This document shows, in pieces, positions 55,024 to 64,000 of a stretch of 64,000 nt of DNA; the stretch's first letter is position 1; every line of letters begins with the position of its first letter. A program made the position numbers and the translations under genes. Location: positions 2,294,001-2,358,000 of the forward strand of contig JAZGSX010000010.1 in NCBI GenBank assembly GCA_039519185.1, in the 5' to 3' direction. The stretch comes from Astragalus membranaceus. Taxonomy: Eukaryota > Streptophyta > Magnoliopsida > Fabales > Fabaceae. The notes under the pieces were generated by a model that saw nothing but the letters and a program-made list of their open reading frames with translations, had not been told where the DNA came from and made no database searches.

Positions 55024-55035
55024 GCTTTGATACCA
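55024..55035 (-). promoter_or_regulatory. Primer binding site of the CRM element
   Basis: The minus strand reads TGGTATCAAAGC, one base different from the initiator-Met form, two bases from the LTR. Confidence 0.8.
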
Positions 55036-55037
55036 AA

Positions 55038-56075
55038 TGATGACCACCTTGTGGTGAAAATTGGTCATTTCTTTGATTTTCAATAGAAAGTCTGGTTGTT
55101 TCTTATGTTTTTGTATTTTTGGGTTTAGGATGGAAGAAAATGGAAAAGGAAACTTGAAATTTTCGTGGTCTTTGTAAAGTAGTGCTTATGCTCACACTAG
55201 TTAACAATTGGTGTGAATTTGGTGAAAGAAATGGAATGAAAGGAAAGGGGCGCCACCTTGTCTAATCCAAGACTAGGATAAGCCTATGAATGTGAGGATC
55301 ACCACAAGAAAAGGAGTTCTTGAACTCAAAATGTTGTTAAAATCTTTGTTAAAAACTTCAGCTACACTTACACTCTCTATTTGTAATAAGAGAGTGCTTG
55401 TTGTTACAAAGAAAGAAGACCAAAAGCTATTACAATACCCTAAGCCTATGCTAATTTCGAAATTAGCTAATAGGAATCCTAAGCTAGTGTAATAAAACTC
55501 AATTACAAGTAATTACAAGCAATTCAAGTCTAGGAGTTGTTACACAAACACATATTAATGGAAATTACACTCTTTGATGCACTAATAATGAGATGTTGTA
55601 GAATAAATTCCATTGTCTTGTAACTCCTCTCTCTTTAATGTGCCTTTGATGAGATGTTGGAGAATTAATCCTATTGTCTTGTAACTCCTTGGCTTTGATT
55701 GTCATGAATGCCTTTCTTTGATTCCAACAATTATTGACTCTATCTCCACACTTGGAGTATGTGACTCCTACACCACTTGAAGTGGATTAAACACACCAAA
55801 AATAAATTAACTAAGTGCATGGTTCCCAAATATATCTATTGGTCACATGAAATTTTGTTCAATTAAAATAGAAACTCCTTTTAAGTCATGCAACTAGCGC
55901 CTTCTCCATAGCTTGTATGACAAGCATGGTTTTTGGTGCAATTACTTCCTTGCCCTCATTTGAATTTGCCTTGGTGATAAACTGGACCAGACTTTCTTGG
56001 ACTCTCCTTGCCCTTGCTCTAGTTATTGGACCTCCTAAGCTTTGCAAGGCATCTTGATGCTCTATGTCCTCATCA
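55038..56075 (-). repeat. 5' LTR of the CRM-type element
   Basis: 1038 bp. It carries the same coding tail as the 3' LTR (55886-56075), now untranslated at the transcript start side. Several substitutions and a 42-bp gap separate it from the 3' LTR. Confidence 0.92.
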
Positions 56076-56176
56076 GTGACCATAAGAGCAAGGGAGCTGT
56101 TACGGAGACTGTTCGTGAGGTCACTTGGATAGTGTCAACTCGTAAATTGTTGATTGTGTGATTTTCATCACATTAG

Positions 56177-57800
56177 GTGAGTTCTATAACTCACTAGGAA
56201 AACCATGAATATGTGTATGCATGTGTGTCCTGGTTCAGGTCTCGCGTTTTTATAAAATTCGAGTCGATAATGTTTACGAAAATCTCGCGTGTGAACCGTC
56301 AAGTCATGAGGTCATTGAGATTGAAATTGTTAAAGTGCATAAGTGTGATTGTTGAATGAAAATTGTTGATTGTAATGGTTGACATGTCTGTATTGATGTG
56401 TTATTGAGTTTGAATGTGAATCGGAATGGACATGGGAACGATCGGAATAGAAAAGAAAACGCGAAAACTGTTTTTCTGAAATACTGTTAGTCACGCACGA
56501 CCCGTGTGCCTCTGGGCACTGGTCGTGCGTGAGATTCTGGAACCATGGTGCCGTTTCTGAAAACGCGCACGGGTCGTGTGCCAAGGCGCACGGACCGTGC
56601 GTATCCTTCGGATGCGAAATTTCGAAATACGTCCTAAGCTATTCCGATTGGTCCTAAGTCCCTTCCAATCCACTCCCCAAGGTTCCCGTAGGATGGGAAC
56701 ACTGAAATTCTATATGTTTGGTTATGAATGAAGTGGTAGTGTCGATCGGGAAGTAATTAGGGATCGAAACGGAATGATACGATAAATCATAGTCACGCAC
56801 GGATCGTGTGTATGGGCGCACGAGTCGTGCGTGGTCTTCGGGTTGCCTATTTTAAAAAGTGTTTTAAATCATTCCGAATGATTCCAATTGCTTTCTAATC
56901 CCTCCTTCCACCTTCCCCAATGATACTATAATTGAATTGCCCTGAATTGAGTGGTAATTGACTGTGATTGGATCTAAGTTATGTTAGTACCATACAATTG
57001 GTTGTGTTTGGATTACGTTCCGGTTAAGTGAATGCTCATGTGATTGACCATTGATTTCATGTTATGACTTTGTGATTGATATATTGTGCTGGATTGACTG
57101 GTTTAGTAAGATTGAAAAGTTAAGTTAGCGAACCTTAGTAATCCATGAGAGATCACTTAATAATTAGATTAAGTTAGTAATTAGATCGCCTAATGATAAG
57201 GACCAAGTTAAGTATAAGATAAGCTAAGCATAAGATTAAGTCATGTTCATGTTAAGTTATAAGTAAGTTATGTTCAAGCTCATGGTTATGTTTAAGTTCA
57301 TCGATTAAGTATAAGTTCAGTGTTATGTTCAGAATCATTGTTCAGTTCAGTTCAGGTATATTAAAATATATGCATCAGTTCAGTTAGGGTGATGACCCTA
57401 TTTCAGTTTAGTGTGCTAGGGGAGGGGAAGTCATGGGCCCTATGAACCTAGGCCCCATCAGGGACCCAGCCGATTAGTGGGGATGGGTTCACCGTAAGCT
57501 TATTATGCCAAGTGACCGGTGACACGCTAAAATATCAGTTCAGTTTATGTGTTGTTTCTTGTAACTGGCTTAAGGGTTATGAGGACAACTTTTAGTTCAG
57601 TTTATGAGTTGCGTCTTGTAACCGGCTTAAGGGTTATAAGGACAACTTCAGTTAGTTAGCCACATAGTCAATTTAGAGGACTATGAGTTAGAATCAGAAT
57701 AATGAATCAAGCATAATTGAACCGAGAGGATTAGTAAGGGGTCGCGACAGAACTCACTGAGACAAGTTGTCTCACCCAATCCATTGTTGTTGTTTTTCAG
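56177..57800 (+). other. Putative intron inside the LTR at 48709-58188
   Basis: TTAG|GTGAGTT (hairpin GTGAGTTCTATAACTCAC) to TTGTTGTTTTTCAG, 1624 bp. The palindrome GAGACAAGTTGTCTC stands just before the acceptor. Confidence 0.42.
56492..56834. repeat. CGCACG-N3-CGTGCG palindrome clusters (LTR at 48709)
   Basis: Two groups (56492-56603 and 56793-56834) of GCACGACCCGTG and CGCACGGACCGTGCG type units with decayed members. Confidence 0.8.
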
Positions 57801-58190
57801 TTAAGCAGGGAAAGTTGAAGACCGTGAAGCACGGCTATGGAGACGCTTGAGGAGCAGCCGCTATCCTTATTTTATTATGTCTTGTATTTCAGTTTCCTTT
57901 GTATTTCTGTATTTCTATTCAGTATCTTAAGACTATTCGATTGTACGACTTATGTCTTTCAAGTTGTAAATCGCTTCCGCAGACTTTCGGTTTTTGAGTA
58001 TTGAACACTAGTTGAGGGTGTAAGGACCGATTTTATATATATTATGTTCAGATATGTAAGCACGTTCGATGAGTGATTTATCGAAGTTTAGTATGTGTTC
58101 ACTATTTTAAAAAGGAAAGTCACTCTGATGTATTGCCAGTAGTGCGCTTCGGGAATTTCTACAAGATAGAAATTAACGGGGTGTTACAAT

Positions 58191-58202
58191 TGGTATCAGA
58201 GC
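58191..58202 (+). promoter_or_regulatory. Primer binding site of the plus-strand element
   Basis: TGGTATCAGAGC, exact initiator-Met form, two bases after the LTR. Confidence 0.92.
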
Positions 58203-58324
58203 AGTTCGACCTAGTCGGACTTAGAATCATGAGTCTCTTAAGTCCTCTAAGTGTGATTCCTCTTAGTATGCTATTAGACGTTTAGCCTGATCAACTAAAC
58301 ACTTTGTGCATATTTCGCAGAATC

Positions 58325-58936
58325 ATGGCTGGTGGAAGTAGGAGAAGCGTCCCTGTTGATCCAAATACCGAATGGATGCAGAATGTCATCGAGACGCAAT
58401 AGAAGATGATGAATGACATGATCCAAATGCAGCAGCAGCAGATGGCTCAAATGGCCCAAATGCATCATGAGAGGATGAATCAGCAACAACCGAATGTTCA
58501 ACAACCTCCTCTGGAAGATCCGAATAGGGCTTACTTTCGTTTTCAGAAGATGAATCCTCAAAGTTTCAAAGGAGGACCTGAGGTGATGGTATCACATTTC
58601 TGGTTGGATTCGATGGAGAAGATTTTTAGGACTCTTCAATGCAGCGAAGAAGAGAACGTTCTCTTTGCCGCCCATATGCTCGAGGAAGATGCTCAAACTT
58701 GGTGGACCAATGCTCATGATTTGATGGTGAACCAGGGAACTCCTGTTACCTGGGTTAACTTCAAGGAGATGTTTATTGGTCACTTTTTCCCTCCGGTGAT
58801 GAAGTTAAGCAAGCAAGCCGAGTTTATCAATCTGAAGCAAGGAGAGATGTCGGTGGGTGAGTTCACCGCCAAGTTCGAAAGGTTGTCACAGTTTTATCAG
58901 TTGGCAAAACATGCTCCGAATGATGATTCTGCATGA
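58325..58936 (+). pseudogene. Gag (Tekay type), truncated and with an in-frame stop
   Basis: Starts MAGGSRRSVPVDPN and has an in-frame TAG at 58400, a Gln/Met-rich tract, then a clear gag core (FKGGPEVMVSHFWLDSMEKIF, EEDAQTWWTN, FPPVMKLSKQAEFINLKQGEMSVGEFTAKFERL). It breaks at NDDSA, where the sequence switches to inverted pol. About 200 residues are present, and zinc knuckles and everything downstream are missing in this orientation. It is preceded by CTTCGCAG-like sequence (TTTCGCAG|AATC), as in the miniature element. Confidence 0.88.
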
Positions 58937-60145
58937 GAACACATCCCAAACCCTTTCAAGAAGCCTCGCCGAAAATTTGAAATTCTAATGACGGATCCGG
59001 AAGATTCAGGATTGGAGCAAAAGTCAAAATCTTCAACTCTGGAAAACATTCTTCACAATCGGCATCCCACGTAAACGGATGACCCTTACGAGTTAACCGA
59101 GTAAGTGGAAGAACTAACTGTGAGAACCCTTGAACAAATCTCCTATAGTAACCAGCTAGACCCAAGAAACTTCTGATCTTTGTGACTGTTGTTGGTCCTC
59201 CCAGTTTAACACAGCTTCCACTTTACTGGGATCCACAGCAACTCCCGATTGGGAAATCACATGTCCCAAAAAAAAACTTTGCCTCAGGCATCCAGAAATC
59301 ACACTTCAAGGGTTTTGCGTACAACTTCATTTCTCGGAGTACATTCAGAACAATGCGGAGATGTTGAACATGGTCCTCAATGGTCTTAGAGTACACCAAG
59401 ATATCATCAATAAAAACTACTACAAACTTATCGAGGTACGGGTGAAAGACTCGGTTCATGTAATCCATGAATACCGCTGGAGCATTAGTCAAACCGAAGG
59501 GCATCACTACGAACTCGTAATGTCCATACCTCGTACGAAAAGCTGTCTTCAGAATAACTAAGGCTCGTACCTTTATTTGATGATAGCCCGACCTCAGATC
59601 AATTTTTGAAAATACCACGGCACCTCGAAGTTGGTCAAGCAAATCGTCTATCCTTGGCAATGGATATTTGTTCTTAATCGTCACCTTGTTGAGTTGACGG
59701 TAGTCAATACACAATCTCATGCTTCCGTCCTTCTTCTTAACTAGCAATACCGGAGCACCCCATGGAGAAGCACTCGGTCGGATGAACCTCTTTCATATTA
59801 AATTCTTCAAGTTGAGACTTCAATTCCTTCAATTCTAAAGGAGACATTCTACAAGGAGCAATAGATATTGATCCTGTACCAGGAATCAATTCTATTGAGA
59901 ATTCTACCTCTCGGTCAGGAGGTACAGAAGAAACTTCATCCAAAAAGAACATCCAGAAATTCGTTCACAACTTGAACAGATGACAAATCTAAACCAGTTT
60001 CAGTGGATGCAGATAACATAGTAGCATAAGCTTCCACACCTTGAAATAATGACTGGTTTGCTGAGAAGAGAAAGATAACTGCGTCAGAATTTGGTCTTTG
60101 GCAATTCAACAGATTCAGAGGTAAGACTGATGGTCCGATGGGCAC
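58933..60145 (-). pseudogene. Inverted pol fragment: protease end, reverse transcriptase, RNase H start
   Basis: The minus strand from 60145 reads a post-protease linker (SANQSLFQGVEAYATML), then (after a shift near 59940) DEVSSVPPDREVEF, then (after another near 59750) RT with CIDYRQLN, MPFGLTNAP and the catalytic FIDDILVYSK. A third break near 59250 leads to GLAGYYRRFVQGF and the RNase H start ending GLGCVLMQ at the junction. Order and content fit Tekay pol, but orientation is opposite to the adjoining gag. Frameshifts make it non-functional. Confidence 0.85.
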
Positions 60146-60170
60146 AGTCGATTGTAACGCTATTTGCAGT
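60146..60170. other. Short spacer before the second LARD
   Basis: Ends ATTTGCAGT before the LTR. The right-hand target duplication is beyond the window, so it cannot be checked. Confidence 0.4.
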
Positions 60171-62270
60171 TGTAACGCCCCAAATTTTATTAAATATTTA
60201 TTGATTAATTTATTTAATTAGGATGTTGTGTGATAGAATATTAGAAATAATATATGGTTATTTTATTTAATGTGTCGGTCCATATTGGGGGTTAGAAATA
60301 ATAAAATGAGGAGTGTTAGTAGCAAGCCCATGATTAAGTCAAATTAGACTAATGAAAAAGCCCAAAGGAGTGGTAAGTCATGAGAAGGGCTTAGCAATTA
60401 GGGTTTCATTCATAATTAGAAGAAAAGAAAAGAAAAGAAGCGTGAGAAGTGAGAAGAGAGGGAGTGGTGCGCGGCTAGGAGAGAAGAGAGAAGAAGGAGA
60501 GGCGCGATTTCTTTCAAGGAGGAAGCCGTGTTCCGTTCGTGTGTTCGTGAGTTCGTGTTCGTGTCTCGTTCTTCATAATTTGGAGCTTACGTCAATAGAG
60601 GTAAGGGTGGGTTTTAACACTAATAATGGGTTATGATGAGGGAATTGATGTGCTGAAATTTCGTTTTCAAGCCGTTTTGATAGGTGTCCAGTATTTCTGT
60701 GATTGTGACTTCATTATTGGCCCGAATTGCGTGGGGTTTGTTTCTTTGGAAAGTAGATACGATTTCCTTCACTTTAGGCACTGGTTTCGCTAACTTTGAG
60801 TCAGTATAACTGGAGAAAACATTTTTACAAAATGGGTAAAGGAATATGAAAAACTGCATGAAACCGTATGGGTATAGGTTCAATGTTCTGTTCATAACTC
60901 TTTCCACCAAACTCGGTTTCGGATGATTTTTGTCTAATTGTAAACCAGACTCACGGGGATTCAATTTAGACACGGATTTCGTTTCATTTGGGTGAGAATT
61001 CAAAGAGAAAACTGGGTTACAATTTAGCTAACAGAAGCTGCCGAACTTCTGTACCCTGAGAGGTATCTTGCAAAACTGTACTATTTAGGTACCTAAACAA
61101 ATAAATAAAAATTATTTCTAGAAACTAGACATCTCAAGCTTTCCAGAGAATATTCGTTTGCAAAATTCCGACATCGTTTGATATGCTAAATTAATTGTCG
61201 GAGTTCGTGCACAGTTGCTGAGAAATACTGCTCCTTAGCTGTTTAGTAAAATGGTCGAACGAATAGGATGTTGTGCTGGTTATTGTCGCTGCCCTTGTGT
61301 CCCGTGTGTGGGCGCGCCTAGTGCGTAAGTTCAGGCATTGTCTAGTGGTGCTATGCACCAATTTGTGGTGTTGCGTGTGTCTGTCGTGCTGGTGTTGTCT
61401 GGTGGTGCTGTGCGCCAATTTCTGTGCTGTGTGTGTGTTTTGGTTGTGCGCGCTGTTTGGCGTGATGTGTACAGGTGATATGTGGCAGCTGTGATGCTGT
61501 AAACAGGTGAGAGTTACGAGGTAGCTGTGATGCTACGACACGTGGTATTTCTGTGTGATAATAATTTTGGTGGTATGGTATTTATTAATTAATTGCTCTG
61601 AGTATGTGTATCTATGCATGAATCATGAGTCGCATTGTCATATGCATCTTCGAGGTAGCTGTGATGCTACAACACGTGATTATTTTGGTCGTATGCCCGT
61701 CGTGGCCTTTTATGAGATCGGTACCGCATGCATATGCCCAGAGGGGTTGCATTTGTTCATGAGTCCATTTATAACGAGTGTTGGTATCTATTTACTAATG
61801 GAGTTTGTGCCTTGTGCCGTGATATGATGCATTGAATTCTATGTGCTTGCTGTGAGTTACCTGCTACTTATTTACTGTTGTCATTGCTTATTATTTCTGT
61901 TAATGCTCACCTCTTCTGCTTGGAATGTTGCTCTTACGTGGCAACGCTGCAGGTAACTGTGAGTGAAGGTCTCCGGCTTTCCTATCTTCTGTCGGGTCGT
62001 GTCGTCGCTCTAAAATGTAACACCGGGGGTGGGGGGGCGTAAATTTCATTATGTATTTGAGACTTCGAGTTGTGGTTTAAGACCCCTTAAGGTGAAGACG
62101 TGTTTTGAGGATTATTTTTCCGCTGGTATGAGATTTCGAAATTATTTGATGTTATTAATTGAGATCGTTTTTTAGAGTAAAGTGTAACGCCTTTTTCAAT
62201 ATGGCGAAGTTAAATTACGAAGAACTCTGATTTTATTTGAAATAAATGAGGTTTAGAAAAGGGTGTTACA
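60171..62270 (+). repeat. 5' LTR of the second LARD
   Basis: 2100 bp, TGTAACGCCCC to GGGTGTTACA. Purine-rich leader at 60415-60500, donor GAG|GTAAGG at 60601, acceptor CGCTGCAG|GTAA at 61952, and a repeated GAGGTAGCTGTGATGCTAC near 61515 and 61650. Compared with the 3' LTR it lacks about 260 bp after 60640. Confidence 0.9.
60601..61952 (+). other. Putative intron inside the second LARD LTR
   Basis: AGAG|GTAAGG to GCTGCAG|GT, 1352 bp. It aligns in position and wording with the sites in the GGCGCC-family LTRs. Confidence 0.38.
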
Positions 62271-62910
62271 TTAGTGGTATCAGAGAAATGGTTGGTCCGT
62301 CCGGCCAAGTTGTCGAGTCGTTGTTTCGGTTAACGACCAACTGTTGTCTTTTAGTACAAACCATTGTTTGCGTTGCAGGTGAACCAAGAGTTCCCAATGG
62401 TAAGTGAACTAGTGGGGGAGATGTCCATACTAGTGTTGTGTGCCTTTGTCGTATTTCTCTGTGTGGATTCTGTGCTTTTGTTTTTGGTTATGTTTCTAAC
62501 CTTTCCTATGGTGTGAACCTGTATTGTAGCTTGAGTTTTATGATTTGGTTGTTATATTCATTTTAGTTTGTGCTACGTGATTTTGAAAACCTTAGACTGT
62601 GCATTGGCACGATTGGTGCACTTCTAACGGATTAGTTTTATTGCCGTATGTTTCCTAAGGGGCCTTGTCCGAATTGTTTAAGCTGACGCTCAGTCTGGTA
62701 GAGAAAATCAATTTCTATAACATGTTTTATTTCCCGCGTCGAGTCATGTGTCGTTGTTGTGACCTGCTGTGTGTTCTTTACTGAAATGATGATTGACTTC
62801 TTGTGAATTCTATATGCGTTATTGAATCAGTGGTTGTAGTTGTCGGTGGAAGAGTGTTAGCTTTGGCGGGTAAAATTTCGAGGGCGAAATTCTTTTAAGT
62901 GGGGGAGAGT
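62271..62910 (+). mobile_element. Non-coding internal region of the second LARD
   Basis: 640 bp from LTR to LTR, with a primer site (TGGTATCAGAG at 62275-62285), no frame of note, and a polypurine tract AAGTGGGGGAGAGT at 62897-62910. An extra polypurine-like CTAGTGGGGGAGAT lies near 62410-62425, just after ATGGTAAGTG. Related to 5155-5716. With no gag or pol it must depend on another element, most plausibly Tekay, which shares the primer site and polypurine tract. Confidence 0.85.
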
Positions 62911-64000
62911 TGTAACGCCCCAAATTTTATTAAATATTTATTGATTAATTTATTTAATTAATTTAATTAGGATGTTGTGTGATAGAATATTAGAAATAAT
63001 ATATGGTTATTTTATTTAATGTGTCGGTCCATATTGGGGGTTAGAAATAATAAAATGAGGAGTGTTAGTAGCAAGCCCATGATTAAGTCAAATTAGACTA
63101 ATGAAAAAGCCCAAAGGAGTGGTAAGTCATGAGAAGGGCTTAGCAATTAGGGTTTCATTCATAATTAGAAGAAAAGACAAGAAAAGAAGGGTGAGAAGTG
63201 AGAAGAGAGGGAGTGGTGCGCGGCTAGGAGAGAAGAGAGAAGAAGGAGAGGCGCGATTTCTTTCAAGGAGGAAGCCGTGTTCCGTTCGTGTGTTCGTGAG
63301 TTCCTGTTCGTGTCTCGTTCTTCATAATTTGGAGCTTACGTCAATAGAGGTAAGGGTGGGTTTTAACACTAATAATGGGTTATGATGAGGGTATATGGGT
63401 AGTTAGGGTTTGGTTGGATTATTTGCGATGTTGGATTGAATTTGATGATGGTGCGATGTTGCTATTGTTGTTATTTCGCATGATGTGTTGTTATTGAGTC
63501 TTCAATGGTGTTTGTCTTTATGTGATGATTGATTTTGATGATATATGATGTTGATGATGATTCTTGATAATGGCGGGTGGGTTGTGGTTGTCGATCATAT
63601 CGTGATGTGGATTTGTTAAAAACCTGGTTTCTAGTGGTTGTTGTGCAAAGAGGGAATTGATGTGCTGAAATTTCGTTTTGAAGCCATTTTGATAGGTGTC
63701 CAGTATTCCTGTGATTGTGACTTCATTATTGGCACGAATTGCGTGGGGTTTGTTTCATTGGAAAGTAGACACGATTTCCTTCACTTTAGGCACTGGTTTC
63801 GCTAAATTTGAGTCAGTATAACTGGAGAAAACATTTTTACAAAATGGGTAAAAGAATATGAAAAACTGCATGAAACCGTATGGGTATAGGTTAAATGTTC
63901 TGTTCATAACTCTTTCCACCGAACTCGGTTTCGGATGATTTTTGTCTCATTGTAAACCAGACTCACGGGGCTTCAATTTAGACACGGATTTCGTTTCATT
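62911..64000 (+). repeat. 3' LTR of the second LARD, cut by the window edge
   Basis: Starts TGTAACGCCCC after the polypurine tract. It is longer than the 5' copy by an insertion of ATTTAATTA near 62955 and by about 260 bp at 63391-63650. A donor-like GAG|GTAAGG lies at 63350. The remainder is outside the window. Confidence 0.9.

Larger units (their letters stand above)
49350..56075 (-). mobile_element. CRM-type Ty3/Gypsy chromovirus
   Basis: Two LTRs (49350-50429 and 55038-56075) with ends TGATGACC and CCTCATCA, flanked by a perfect duplication GTGAC (49345-49349 and 56076-56080). There is a primer site and three consecutive frames for gag, protease/RT and RNase H/integrase. The polyprotein runs through the polypurine tract into the 3' LTR and ends with GPITRARARR, typical of centromeric (CRM) retrotransposons. 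Disabling changes are few, so it is fairly young but probably non-autonomous. Confidence 0.92.
56081..58188 (+). repeat. 5' LTR of the plus-strand Tekay-type element, second part
   Basis: Continues 49349 after the CRM insertion; total LTR length is about 2.75 kb. It ends ACGGGGTGTTACA at 58188. Contains the donor hairpin at 56177, CGCACG palindromes at 56492-56834 and the acceptor at 57800. Confidence 0.88.

Overview
This is a stretch of plant nuclear repeat DNA. It is built almost entirely of LTR retrotransposons, mostly Ty3/Gypsy chromoviruses nested inside one another, with smaller traces of Ty1/Copia, CACTA and Helitron elements. I found no convincing single-copy host gene, tRNA or rRNA gene. 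The protein signatures (Tekay/Del, Reina, CRM and Tat-type Gypsy, CACTA TIRs, a plant mobile domain) indicate a flowering plant. From memory, the wording of the Tekay polyprotein resembles legume copies most, so a legume is my best guess, without a database search. The repeat density, nesting and a CRM-type element suggest pericentromeric heterochromatin (inference).

Layout. 1-15068 is a nested stack: a Tekay pol remnant (Z, 11722-14019, with 3' LTR from 14020) is split by a second plus-strand Tekay-type element (Y, 8451-11721). Y is split in gag by a minus-strand non-coding LARD (1-8450), and the LARD is split by a young Reina-type element (709-5154, TSD GTTTT). 15069-18802 is a decayed minus-strand Tat-type element with a tandem-repeat tract. 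19549-31560 is a solo LTR with a TCGAC duplication, split by a complete, very young Tekay element (19972-29632, TSD ACTTG, intact 1453-codon gag-pol). 32082-37850 is a related LTR fragment split by a block containing a miniature element (two LTRs around about 400 bp). 38669-39564 holds a Helitron-like 3' end, an antisense plant-mobile-domain ORF, and a polypurine tract followed by an LTR start. A CACTA end starts at 39565. 39761-43079 is unassigned. 43080-45010 is a decayed Copia pol. 45253-48708 is a minus-strand LTR with eroded internal sequence. 48709-58936 is a plus-strand element (LTR, PBS, gag) whose LTR is split by a CRM-type element (49350-56075, TSD GTGAC). 58933-60145 is pol in inverted orientation fused to that gag. 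60171-64000 is a second LARD.

How the parts relate. The long LTRs share one plan: TGTAA...TTACA ends, an initiator-Met primer site and a G-rich polypurine tract. Each also appears to carry a putative GT...AG intron inside the LTR. The intron holds a family-specific cluster of CG-rich palindromes (GGCGCC, CGCACG-N3-CGTGCG, or TCGCGACGCG) at a comparable place. The non-coding LARDs keep the Tekay-like primer site, polypurine tract and splice layout but no polyprotein, which suggests mobilisation in trans by the autonomous Tekay element. The LTR intron and its palindrome clusters are the most interesting pattern I see.
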